This document shows, piece after piece, positions 1-7,100 of a stretch of 7,740 nt of DNA. This stretch comes from Candidatus Taylorbacteria bacterium RIFCSPHIGHO2_02_FULL_44_12. Lineage in GTDB: Bacteria > Patescibacteriota > Minisyncoccia > Phycocordibacterales > PALSA-1337. Both the position numbers and the translations under genes were made by a program. The notes beneath the pieces are model-generated. The model had not been told where the DNA came from, did not search any database, and worked only from the letters and a program-made list of their open reading frames with translations. The stretch is from NCBI GenBank assembly GCA_001822575.1, contig MHRM01000013.1:1-7740 (forward strand). Direction: 5' to 3'. The first letter of the stretch is position 1. Every line of letters starts with the position of its first letter.

Positions 1-2
1 AT

Positions 3-674
3 ACTTTTAATCCAAGAGATCCTCAATATAAAAAAATAACAGCGTATTGGGATACCTTTCTAAAAGTTACACACAAAAATAATTGCATTGCATTGATCGA
101 AGGTGGAGAAAGAACAGTATCGAAGACAAAAAAACAGGCAATTAGAGACGGCGGCGAAATGCATTATATTGTATATCTTGCAAGTAAAAATGGTATCAAA
201 ACCATATCACCAGAACCGCTGGCACAATATAGATATAAAAAACTCCTCAAAAAATTCTCGAAAAAAGAAATAGCTTATTATGATTTTGCTCTCGTGTGTT
301 ATCAGTGGAATAGATATAAGAAAAAGCCTAATTTCGAAAAATATGTAAACCGTTTTTTAGAATCTGATAAAAGAAACAGTGGTTGGAAGAATTTTGATTT
401 TAGTTTAAAGAATATGCTTAAAATCCATACGGAAATATTTGGAATAGAATTCAACAAAAACAACAACCAGTTCTTTTCCGATATTTTAGATCCCATAAGC
501 AATAAAAGCATTATAAACAAAGTTTCTTTTTTTGAGGAATCTGGATTAAGGGATGAATACATAGCTCGGGAAATTGAGAAATTCTGGAAAAAAGGTATGA
601 ACATTTTCGTAATATACGGCACAAGCCATGCGGTTATACAGGAAGCTGTTATCAGAGATTTTGTTTCTAGCTAA
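3..674 (+). CDS. Unrecognised protein, C-terminal part; weak TraB/EreA/ChaN-like motifs
   Basis: The frame is open from the left edge, so the true start lies outside the window. The TTG at 93 is only an internal alternative with no visible ribosome binding site. The visible 223 residues are Lys/Asn/Tyr-rich with no signal peptide or membrane segment. Motifs in order are IEGGER (about 32-37), GGEMH (50-54), SPEP (69-72), and near the end YGTSHAV (205-211). An acidic residue in an 'EGG' strand, further glutamates, and a C-terminal G-x-x-H strand resemble the layout of the TraB/TIKI/EreA/ChaN group, whose active sites use such Glu and His residues. This is inference from motif layout only. The fold and activity are unproven and no substrate can be named. 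The gene is followed by the GC-rich spacer and then by another + strand gene, with no obvious functional link. Confidence 0.75.
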   Translation, partial: TFNPRDPQYKKITAYWDTFLKVTHKNNCIALIEGGERTVSKTKKQAIRDGGEMHYIVYLASKNGIKTISPEPLAQYRYKKLLKKFSKKEIAYYDFALVCYQWNRYKKKPNFEKYVNRFLESDKRNSGWKNFDFSLKNMLKIHTEIFGIEFNKNNNQFFSDILDPISNKSIINKVSFFEESGLRDEYIAREIEKFWKKGMNIFVIYGTSHAVIQEAVIRDFVSS

Positions 675-776
675 AATCAAGAGATGCGAACGGCTCGGCA
701 TTCCTCCCCTCAAACCCCTCCTCCCGCGCCGTCCGAGTTCCGCATTTCGCCCCACACACTGCCCAGAAACTTCTTG

Positions 777-875
777 GGCGGAACCGAGCAGAAATTTCCC
801 TTTCCTTTTTGAATTTTTTTCAGGGGCGCGCGCAAAAGAAAAATTGTAAGGGAAAATTTCTGCGAGGTTGCCGCC
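777..875. repeat. Long imperfect inverted repeat (hairpin, arms about 26 nt)
   Basis: Left arm 777-802 pairs with right arm 848-875. From outside in: GGCGG with CCGCC, one bulged G (870), AACC with GGTT, a GA/GA internal mismatch (786-787 opposite 864-865), then a core of about 15 bp with one bulged A (GCAGAAATTT paired with AAATTTCTGC, followed by CCCTT/AAGGG). The loop 803-847 holds T-rich and A-rich tracts that can pair further. The tandem G-A mismatch is stabilising in + strand RNA. The outer CCGCC (871-875) can alternatively pair with GGCGG at 890-894, giving two mutually exclusive folds. No T-run follows, so this is not a classical intrinsic terminator. Confidence 0.6.
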
Positions 876-937
876 GGAGTGATAGCGGAGGCGGGCGGCG
901 GGGCGTTCGTCGAGCGTATGATTTAGGTCAGAGCCAC

Positions 938-954
938 CACGCGCTTCGCGCGTG
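938..954. repeat. Short GC hairpin, 7-bp stem
   Basis: CACGCGC, loop TTC, GCGCGTG form a perfect 7-bp stem about 45 nt upstream of the promoter of the FAD-protein gene. No T-run follows it, so a terminator role is not supported. It could be part of the larger structured spacer or a binding palindrome. Confidence 0.5.
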
Positions 955-974
955 CCACATTAGTCGGGGTTCTG

Positions 975-1005
975 CTGAAAGTAAGTCCGAACTTTTTGAT
1001 ATAAT
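975..1005 (+). promoter_or_regulatory. Promoter of the FAD-binding protein gene, near-leaderless
   Basis: A perfect -10 box TATAAT lies at 1000-1005. The best -35 is CTGAAA at 975-980 (4 of 6 matches) with a long 19-nt spacing. A start about 7 nt after the box would fall at 1011-1013, only 2-4 nt before the ATG at 1015. There is no Shine-Dalgarno sequence, so the transcript is predicted to be leaderless or nearly so. Confidence 0.55.
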
Positions 1006-1014
1006 ATCCACCAA

Positions 1015-1989
1015 ATGAAGCATTCTGAAAAGGTGAAGATTATCTCAAAACGATTCAAATCGCTATACACCTCAAGCCAGAAAGTGAGAGTATATCATGG
1101 TAGCACCAATTCAACACGCTCAATTAAATTACAAGCTAATGGAGTTATAGATATAAGCAACTTAGATGAAGTTATTTCTATTAACGCTGAAGATCTATTT
1201 GTTTTCGTTGAACCGAATGTCTCAATGGAAAAATTGGTAAGAGAAACAACTAAATTAGGTCTAATACCCCCTGTGGTCATGGAATTCCCTGCTATTACAG
1301 TGGGTGGAGCGATTCAGGGCACAGCTGGAGAAAGTAGTTCATTTAAATATGGATTATTCCATAATATCTGTATTGAATATGAAATAGTTTTGGGGAATGG
1401 AGAGATACGGCACTGTTCTAAGGATAATAATCAGGATCTGTTTTATGGAATAGCTGGGTCATATGGTTCACTCGGTATTATTACTCTGGTAAAGCTTAAG
1501 CTAATTCCAGCCAAAAAGTTCGTAAGGCTGTCATACTTTCCCACAGCTGACTTTGAAGACAATGTCCGGTCTACAAAAAGATTTGCTGAATCAGAAGTCG
1601 ACTTTGTCGACAGTATAATCTTCTCGAAAGAGCTGGGGGTGATTATGGCAGGTGATTTAACTGATGAAAAAGATGATTCTACTCGTACCTTCAGAAAAGC
1701 AAAAGATGAGTGGTTCTATCTACATGCAAAAAAGATAGCAGAAAAAAGACAGAAATGTGTGGAATATATTCCCACCGAAGACTACTTGTTCAGATATGAC
1801 AGAGGTGGATTCTGGATGGGAAGATTAGGCTTTAAGTTTCTTAAAGTACCGTTCAATAGGATAACCCGCTATGTTTTTGATGTCTTTATGAGTACTCGCA
1901 TCCTCTACCATTCCTTACACTCTTCAAACCTTTCTCAAAATTTTATTATTCAAGACATAAGTTTCCCCCGAGAAAAGACTATAGTGTAG
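1015..1989 (+). CDS. FAD-binding oxidoreductase, DHCR24/DIMINUTO-like, C-terminally truncated
   Basis: The protein has 324 residues. Residues about 22-165 form a PCMH-type FAD-binding domain: HGSTNS (28-33), FVEPNVS (64-70), FPAITVGGAIQGT (91-103) and ESSSFKYGLFHN (106-117), the last two close to the flavin-binding stretch of human DHCR24 (delta-24 sterol reductase). Later matches are LIPAKKFVRL (163-172), VEYIPTEDY (249-257), FW (266-267) and FIIQDISFP (310-318). The family is usually near 450-520 aa. Here the chain stops just after the FIIQD strand, so most of the C-terminal FAD-linked oxidase cap is missing, and no remnant follows because the ddl 3' end begins 15 nt later. Bacterial homologues need not act on sterols and the substrate is unknown. 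It may be a degraded but still open gene. The start is fixed by the TATAAT box at 1000-1005. Confidence 0.8.
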   Translation: MKHSEKVKIISKRFKSLYTSSQKVRVYHGSTNSTRSIKLQANGVIDISNLDEVISINAEDLFVFVEPNVSMEKLVRETTKLGLIPPVVMEFPAITVGGAIQGTAGESSSFKYGLFHNICIEYEIVLGNGEIRHCSKDNNQDLFYGIAGSYGSLGIITLVKLKLIPAKKFVRLSYFPTADFEDNVRSTKRFAESEVDFVDSIIFSKELGVIMAGDLTDEKDDSTRTFRKAKDEWFYLHAKKIAEKRQKCVEYIPTEDYLFRYDRGGFWMGRLGFKFLKVPFNRITRYVFDVFMSTRILYHSLHSSNLSQNFIIQDISFPREKTIV

Positions 1990-2004
1990 TCATATATTTA
2001 TCCT

Positions 2005-3012
2005 TTATAAATGGTAGTTTTTGCCGTGATCCCTACGCCCCAACGATAGAGATATGACATGATCCACAAATTCTGGCAAATCACTACCCACCGCTCGCAA
2101 GGATTTTGGCAATAGAGATTCACTGGTCAAGCCAGGCAAAGTATTGACCTCTAGAGCGTATATTCCCCTTCTCGGGTGAATTATAAAGTCCGAACGCGAA
2201 TAATGCCGAAGACCCAGAGCCTGGTGGATATTTTTGGACAAAGACTCTATTTTTTTCTTTATGTTTTCCGCAAAAGTGGCCGGCACTATTTCTTCTGACT
2301 TGCCTTTGTATTTGGCTTCGTAGTCAAAAAACTCCTCATGTGGCCTGATCTCTATTGGAGGTAAAGCATATAATTCCTCCCCGCGAAATCCCTCAACCAC
2401 ACCACAAGTGGCTTCTATGCCCGGAATAAACTCTTCTATTAGGACTGAATTGCTGTGAATGGAAGCAGAGAGGAGAGCTTGTGGCAGATCGCTATAATTC
2501 CTGACTATACATACCCCGACCGACGATCCACTAGATGCGGGCTTGACCACTACTGGCAGTAAAAGTGAATGAAAAAGAGCAGTGGTGATTTGATCCGAAT
2601 GGTCTTGGATATCATTTGAAACAATCTCTTTGTGAAAAGGGGTCTGGATTCCGTGCTTCTTGAAAATATTCTTGGTCATGATTTTATTCATGCCCACTGC
2701 CGAAGCTACTGATCCGGAACCAGAAAAAGGTATACCATGAGCTTCTAATAATGACTGGATCTGACCATCTTCACCGTAAGAACCATGCAGAGCATTAAAA
2801 ACCATGTCAATTCTTCGGGAAATATCTTCTAGAGAAATAATCAACCCATCCATATGCCAAGATCCTTGACGGTCAATAAAAATATCATGCGCACAATAAT
2901 AATCTTCAAAGTGTTTTTGTAGAGTAGCTAGAATATTAGCTCCGGTATTCAGAGAAACTTCATATTCACTACTAGGTCCACCACGAACCACCCCGATTCT
3001 TGTTAAATGCAT
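2005..3012 (-). CDS. ddl: D-alanine--D-alanine ligase
   Basis: This is a cytoplasmic ATP-grasp ligase that joins two D-Ala for the peptidoglycan stem peptide. Its 335 residues are a little longer than E. coli DdlB. Motifs in order: GGPSSEYEVSL (11-21, substrate Glu16), NALHGSYGEDG (73-83), GMNK (107-110), VVVKPASSGSSVGV (154-167, ATP-binding Lys157 and Ser163), LIEEFIPG (191-198), DYEAKY (230-235), RSDF (273-276, where RxDF is usual) and LEVNTLPG (287-294, metal and phosphate binding). The Glu16/Ser163/Tyr235 triad is complete. Tyr at 235, rather than the Phe of VanA-type enzymes, fits D-Ala-D-Ala rather than D-Ala-D-lactate synthesis. The ATG lies 7 nt after the uvrC stop, so the two are likely co-transcribed. 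A TATAAT overlaps the uvrC stop, which may give ddl its own leaderless start. Confidence 0.95.
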   Translation of the reverse strand: MHLTRIGVVRGGPSSEYEVSLNTGANILATLQKHFEDYYCAHDIFIDRQGSWHMDGLIISLEDISRRIDMVFNALHGSYGEDGQIQSLLEAHGIPFSGSGSVASAVGMNKIMTKNIFKKHGIQTPFHKEIVSNDIQDHSDQITTALFHSLLLPVVVKPASSGSSVGVCIVRNYSDLPQALLSASIHSNSVLIEEFIPGIEATCGVVEGFRGEELYALPPIEIRPHEEFFDYEAKYKGKSEEIVPATFAENIKKKIESLSKNIHQALGLRHYSRSDFIIHPRRGIYALEVNTLPGLTSESLLPKSLRAVGSDLPEFVDHVISLSLGRRDHGKNYHL

Positions 3013-3018
3013 TGCCTA

Positions 3019-3024
3019 ATTATA
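3019..3024 (-). promoter_or_regulatory. Possible internal -10 box for leaderless ddl
   Basis: On the minus strand a perfect TATAAT overlaps the uvrC stop codon and ends 6 nt before the ddl ATG. Transcription from it would begin at or next to the ATG. No good -35 is visible at the normal spacing. The AGG between the box and ATG is too close to the start to be a normal Shine-Dalgarno site. In an AT-rich region the match could be chance. Confidence 0.3.
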
Positions 3025-4258
3025 CGCCAAAACTAACATCAATAAAAGATTTATTACTCCGCGCTCGGTGATAAGCAATAGCAAACCTATGAGCTTCGGC
3101 GTTGAGAGCGATGATATCTTTGCCATGAGAACGGATCAATTCTGGGTGACCAAGAAGTTTTTCTGGCTTATGTTTGACATTTTTTGTTACAGCTATGACT
3201 GGTATGGATACGCGTCTGGACTTGAGAACATTTTCGGCTGAATGGAGCTGAATATGGTTGCCATCGACGACAATGATATCAGGATAAGCCCATTCACTAT
3301 GATCCAAACGACGGTATAGTATCTCCGCCAAAGCCGCTTGATCGTCATTCGCCTGGCGCCAGATTTTGAATCGACGATATTGGTTTTTGGCAAATTCCCC
3401 ACCAACTGAAACTACCATAGCTCCGACGACATCTTTGCCGGAAAGATGAGCAATATCATAGGCTTCAATACGGAATTGTCGATTTAAGCCTGAATTTTGG
3501 CGCTGGATCAGAGCGATATCGTTTATATGATCAAGAGCATACAACAACCTTTTGGATCTTTCTGCCAATTCAAATTTCAATTGTCCAGCAAGACTATTCA
3601 TCTCTTTCTTTATTTTTAGTCGGAGCGACTTCTTTTTACCTTCAAAGAACAAAATCAAATAATTGATATTTTGGTTGTATTCTTGCCGTTCCTCCCTGTT
3701 CCCAATGTCCGGAGACATCCCCATAGAACGATAAAAAGCGTCATGGCGTGGATCGCGAGACTTTTTGTCCTTGAATGGGAAAAGCTTGCGCAGGATCTTC
3801 AAAGCCCCGATAATCAATTTTCCTTCGGTATAAGGACCAAAATATTTCCTAGGTTTGTATTCAAGGCTTCCTTCCTTGAGAGCCTGATCAAAATCCCTAG
3901 CCCGAACCAAGAAGACTCTAGGCCACTCTTCATCGGTAATAACTACATACTGCGAACTCTTATCGTCGCGATCGTCAATATTATAAAACGGTTGATAGCG
4001 TTTTATCATTTGACTCTCCAGAATAATCGCCTCCAAAACCGATTCGGTCTTTTGAAAGTCAATTGATCTGGATTTGGTGATCATATCTACAATCCTTGGT
4101 CCCCTGGCATTCAAAAGATCAAATCCAAAATAACTTTTGATCCGATCACTCAAAGAAGTAGCCCGACCAATATAGAGAGGTCTTTTGCTTTTGTCTCTAA
4201 ATATGTATATACCAGGAGCGTCTGGGAGGTTTAGTTTGGTTATTTGTTTTGATGTCAT
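3020..4258 (-). CDS. uvrC: Excinuclease subunit UvrC, compact form without Fe-S cysteines or C-terminal HhH
   Basis: UvrC makes the two incisions around a DNA lesion after UvrA/UvrB recognition. The GIY-YIG nuclease is intact: PGIY (15-18), YIGRA (29-33), Arg39 and Glu76, for the 3' cut. A UVR motif, which contacts UvrB, lies at about 212-245. The RNase H-like domain for the 5' cut follows: YDIAHLSG (267-274, Asp268), YRRFKI (294-299), VDGN (331-334, Asp332; usually VDGG) and AEAHRFAIAYHR (387-398, His390). Two parts are missing. After ILRKLFPF (155-162), where the family has four Cys that hold a 4Fe-4S cluster, there is none, and the whole 412-aa chain has no Cys. It also ends 14 residues after AYHR, without the helix-hairpin-helix pair of the roughly 600-aa family form. 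The start has no Shine-Dalgarno; a weak TACATT box lies at 4277-4272. Confidence 0.93.
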   Translation of the reverse strand: MTSKQITKLNLPDAPGIYIFRDKSKRPLYIGRATSLSDRIKSYFGFDLLNARGPRIVDMITKSRSIDFQKTESVLEAIILESQMIKRYQPFYNIDDRDDKSSQYVVITDEEWPRVFLVRARDFDQALKEGSLEYKPRKYFGPYTEGKLIIGALKILRKLFPFKDKKSRDPRHDAFYRSMGMSPDIGNREERQEYNQNINYLILFFEGKKKSLRLKIKKEMNSLAGQLKFELAERSKRLLYALDHINDIALIQRQNSGLNRQFRIEAYDIAHLSGKDVVGAMVVSVGGEFAKNQYRRFKIWRQANDDQAALAEILYRRLDHSEWAYPDIIVVDGNHIQLHSAENVLKSRRVSIPVIAVTKNVKHKPEKLLGHPELIRSHGKDIIALNAEAHRFAIAYHRARSNKSFIDVSFGV

Positions 4259-4284
4259 AATCTAAATGATCAATGTAATCTTGG

Positions 4285-4435
4285 AGAACCCGGCGAACAT
4301 TCTTTCACCTCCCCGCAAGGTCGCCCCGTCGAATGGCAAGTCCCTATTTTGGCTCGCGGGAGCGACCAAAATAGGGGCCATTCTCGGGGGCTCAAACTAC
4401 ATTGCGGGGAGGTGAAAGAATGTTCGCCGGGTTCT
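4285..4435. repeat. Element E1: 151-nt palindrome between uvrA and uvrC
   Basis: Arms 4285-4318 and 4402-4435 are perfect 34-bp inverted copies, beginning AGAACCCGGCG. The inside continues the palindrome: GCCCCG/CGGGG(G)C (4323-4328 with 4385-4391), GAATGGC/GCCATTC (4331-4337 with 4377-4383), an AAGT bulge on the left, CCCTATTTTGG/CCAAAATAGGG (4342-4352 with 4366-4376), a bulged C, then TCGC/GCGA closed by a GGGA loop (4358-4361). The apex is a GNRA tetraloop only when read as + strand RNA. The element nearly fills the spacer between the uvrA stop (4451) and the uvrC start (4258). No long T-run follows on the minus strand, so it is not a textbook terminator for uvrA. It may act in RNA processing or termination, or be a miniature mobile palindrome. 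No target-site duplication is evident. Confidence 0.85.
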
Positions 4436-4450
4436 TTTCAGGAACAGAAT

Positions 4451-7042
4451 TTATTTTTTCAGTGTCTTCTTCAAATACTTTCCAGTATACGATTTGGCGT
4501 TGTTAGCCACTTCCTCTGGTGTTCCTTTGGCCACAATTTTACCTCCCTTCTCGCCCCCTTCCGGACCAATATCAATGACATAATCGGCATTTTTGATCAA
4601 ATCCAGATTGTGCTCTATGACCACTACCGTATTGCCTTTTTCCACCAACTTTTGCAAAATATCTATCAACTTCTTGACATCTTCATAATGCAAACCGACT
4701 GTCGGTTCGTCAAGAAGATATATAGTTTTCTGTATATGAGCCCGATACAATTCCGAAGATATTTTGACTCTTTGGGCTTCACCACCAGAGAGGGTGGTAG
4801 CTGATTGTCCAAGTTTGACATAGCCGAGTCCAACATCAGCCAATGTTTCCAGCCGATCAGAAACAGCCGGAATGTCCGTGAAAAACTTCACCCCTTCCTC
4901 TATTGTCATCTCCAAAATATCATGAATGGTCTTGCGACGGTAACGGATATCCAGGGTTTCTTTTGTAAATCTTTTGCCATTGCAAACATCACAAGTAACA
5001 TAGACTGTAGGCAAAAAATGCATCTCCACAGCGATCTCGCCATTACCTTCGCAATTTTCGCAACGGCCGCCTGTACGATTGAAAGAGAAACGACCAGGTC
5101 CCCAGCCACGAGCTCTGGATTCTGGCTCGGCCGCGAATAGATCACGAATATGAGTCCATGCCCCAGTATAGGTCACCGAGTTGGAGCGCGGGGTTCGTCC
5201 GATTGGCGATTGGTCTATTAGAATAGCCCGACCGAGATATTCGGTACCAGTAAAACTCTTGCAATTGATCGGCTCATTGGCGCGATGACGCATTTCAAAC
5301 CGAGCCGCTAGATTGCGATATATGATCTCATACATCAAAGAAGACTTTCCTGAACCAGATACCCCAGTGATGACATTCAAGGTTTCCAAAGGGATATCTA
5401 TATTTATGTCATGGATATTGAAAACAGAAGCGTTCTTAATGATGATTTTTCCCTTAGGCTGGCGACGAAGATGAGGTGTGCCGATCGTTTTTTCACCACG
5501 CAAATAGGCCAGAGTCAGCGAACCAGAAGTATTTTTCTTGGCAGTCAAGAGGTCTTCCACATAACCAGAAACAACCACCCTTCCGCCGTGAACGCCAGCC
5601 CCAGGGCCAATATCAACTAGAAAGTCTGAAGCAAACATTGTGTCTTCATCATGCTCAACAACTATGATCGTATTTCCAAGATCACGGAGACGAATGAGAG
5701 TTTTGATCAAGCGATCATTGTCTCTTTGATGCAAACCAATAGTCGGCTCATCCAGGACATATAGAGCTCCGACCAGACCGGAGCCGAGCTGGGAAGCCAA
5801 ACGAATGCGTTGGGCTTCTCCGCCAGAGAGGGTGTGGGCCCGACGATCCAAGGTCAGATATTCTATGCCAACGTTGATCATGAATATGAGACGAGAACTG
5901 ATTTCCTTCAGAACTGTCTTTGCAATCTCCCGTTCAGTCTCGGTCAGCTTGATATCGCTAATATACTCCTTGGCGCACTCTATGGACAGACCGACAACCT
6001 CCACAATATTCTTGCCATCAATCAGAACGCGTAGAGCTTCCGGACGGAGACGGTTCCCTTTACAGACCATACATGGCTTATCATCCATGAATTCGGCTGT
6101 ACCAAGACCATTACAAGCTGGACAAGCGCCATAAGGAGAATTAAAAGAGAATAATCTTGGTTCTATTTCCGGATAAGAAAAACCGTCATAAGGACACATA
6201 AACTTGACCGAAACGATCTTTTCTTGGCCGGGATATTCTATCCGTATCAGTCCGTCGGCGTCCTGAATAGCCTTCTCCAGAGATTCGGAAAGGCGTTCCA
6301 GAGCATTAGCAGAGCTTTTTTGATCTTGAAATTCACTGACAAAAATCTCATCAACCAAAACATCTATGTCATGTTTTTTATTTTTATCAATAACTATTCT
6401 CTGACGCAAACGATGAGCCACGCCATCTATCCGAACCCTATCGTAACCCTTGCCAAGCAAATCGTAGAGTAGTTGATAATATTCACCCTTGCGCCCGACC
6501 ACCACTGGCGCGTATATCCTAACCGTGGCGGAAGTGATATCAACTCCGTAAACATTTTTAGTTTTGGCTGTATGAGCTTTGACATTACCGACAACCGTCT
6601 CCAATATTTCCTCTTTGGTGAGGCGATGGATCGGACGATCGCAGATCAAACAGTGTGGCTTGCCCACACGGGCAAACAAAACCCTTAGATAATCGTATAT
6701 CTCGGTGATAGTGGCCACAGTTGAGCGGGGATTGTTGGAGCGAGATTTTTGATCAATAGAGATGGCTGGAGAGAGACCGACGATCTCGTCTACATCCGGC
6801 TTTTGCATTTTGTGCAAAAATTGCCTGGCGTACGCGGACAGCGATTCCATGTAACGGCGTTGCCCTTCGGCGAATATAGTATCAAAAGCCAAAGATGATT
6901 TGCCAGAACCAGATATGCCTGTTATGGCTATCATGGCATTTCTAGGCATAGTGACGGTAATATTTCGGAGATTGTGGGTACGAGCACCTTTGACGATGAT
7001 CATTCCGCTTTCACTCATGCCTGGCTTTTTGGCAGAACCCAT
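4451..7042 (-). CDS. uvrA: Excinuclease subunit UvrA, compact form without insertion domain
   Basis: UvrA is the dimeric ABC-type ATPase that finds DNA damage and loads UvrB. Both ATPase modules are complete: Walker A GISGSGKS (42-49) and GVSGSGKS (560-567), signatures LSGGEAQR (405-412 and 751-758), Walker B VLDEPT (429-434) and LLDEPT (776-781). The UvrB-binding region is at about 130-250. Zinc module 1 is C283-x2-D286...C307-x2-C310, with Asp where Cys or His is usual. Zinc module 2 is C661/C664/C684/C687. Between C310 and the PCMVC motif (323-327) only 13 residues remain, where the standard protein has an insertion domain of roughly 110. This explains 863 aa against about 940. The ATG at 7042 is preceded by an extended -10 box and no Shine-Dalgarno. 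Met9 and Met14 are alternative starts closer to the usual family N-terminus. Confidence 0.96.
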   Translation of the reverse strand: MGSAKKPGMSESGMIIVKGARTHNLRNITVTMPRNAMIAITGISGSGKSSLAFDTIFAEGQRRYMESLSAYARQFLHKMQKPDVDEIVGLSPAISIDQKSRSNNPRSTVATITEIYDYLRVLFARVGKPHCLICDRPIHRLTKEEILETVVGNVKAHTAKTKNVYGVDITSATVRIYAPVVVGRKGEYYQLLYDLLGKGYDRVRIDGVAHRLRQRIVIDKNKKHDIDVLVDEIFVSEFQDQKSSANALERLSESLEKAIQDADGLIRIEYPGQEKIVSVKFMCPYDGFSYPEIEPRLFSFNSPYGACPACNGLGTAEFMDDKPCMVCKGNRLRPEALRVLIDGKNIVEVVGLSIECAKEYISDIKLTETEREIAKTVLKEISSRLIFMINVGIEYLTLDRRAHTLSGGEAQRIRLASQLGSGLVGALYVLDEPTIGLHQRDNDRLIKTLIRLRDLGNTIIVVEHDEDTMFASDFLVDIGPGAGVHGGRVVVSGYVEDLLTAKKNTSGSLTLAYLRGEKTIGTPHLRRQPKGKIIIKNASVFNIHDINIDIPLETLNVITGVSGSGKSSLMYEIIYRNLAARFEMRHRANEPINCKSFTGTEYLGRAILIDQSPIGRTPRSNSVTYTGAWTHIRDLFAAEPESRARGWGPGRFSFNRTGGRCENCEGNGEIAVEMHFLPTVYVTCDVCNGKRFTKETLDIRYRRKTIHDILEMTIEEGVKFFTDIPAVSDRLETLADVGLGYVKLGQSATTLSGGEAQRVKISSELYRAHIQKTIYLLDEPTVGLHYEDVKKLIDILQKLVEKGNTVVVIEHNLDLIKNADYVIDIGPEGGEKGGKIVAKGTPEEVANNAKSYTGKYLKKTLKK

Positions 7043-7051
7043 AGTGGCGGG

Positions 7052-7080
7052 ATAGTAGCATTTTTCTTAGAGATGAGCAA
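7052..7080 (-). promoter_or_regulatory. Candidate uvrA promoter (extended -10), near-leaderless
   Basis: On the minus strand TGCTACTAT (7060-7052) forms an extended -10 (TGn plus TACTAT, 4 of 6 matches). A weak -35, TTGCTC, lies at 7080-7075 with 17-nt spacing. The box ends 9 nt before the uvrA ATG, predicting a leader of about 2 nt. The intervening bases are C-rich and contain no Shine-Dalgarno. No LexA-type operator was recognised. Confidence 0.4.
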
Positions 7081-7100
7081 ACAAAACTGATGTTGATCAT

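Larger units (their letters stand above)
675..1014. other. 340-nt GC-rich structured spacer, no credible gene
   Basis: This stretch is clearly more GC-rich than the AT-rich genes on both sides, especially at 690-770 and 870-915. Open frames across it give Arg/Pro-rich low-complexity translations and look accidental. It contains a short stem GCCCA/TGGGC (761-765 with 775-779), the long imperfect hairpin at 777-875, a GC-only arm with repeated GGCGG words (890-894, 894-898), a compact hairpin at 938-954, and a -10 box at 1000-1005 for the next gene. The segment CGCCCC near 748-753 can also pair with GGGGCG near 900-905, so the whole block may fold together. The abrupt change in composition suggests an inserted or selected structured element. 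Its function is unknown. Confidence 0.6.

Noticed and set aside
628..1018. Two + strand open frames across the GC-rich spacer
   Set aside because: Their translations are Arg/Pro/Ser-rich low complexity, overlap each other and neighbouring genes, and run through the hairpin.
1996..2012. Bidirectional terminator between the convergent FAD-protein and ddl genes
   Set aside because: The ATTTAT-CCTTT-ATAAAT palindrome has no G-C pairs and only a weak stem, so intrinsic termination is not convincing.
3671..4066. 131-codon + strand open frame
   Set aside because: It is antisense to the conserved N-terminal half of uvrC and has no recognisable motif or start signal.
4285..4435. tRNA or CRISPR repeat in the palindromic spacer
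   Set aside because: There is no cloverleaf, anticodon arm or T-loop consensus, and no regularly spaced direct repeats. The same holds for E2 and the 675-1014 spacer.
4349..5140. Two consecutive + strand open frames opposite the 3' part of uvrA
   Set aside because: They lie antisense to the conserved UvrA ATPase coding sequence and their translations resemble no family. The first also overlaps element E1.
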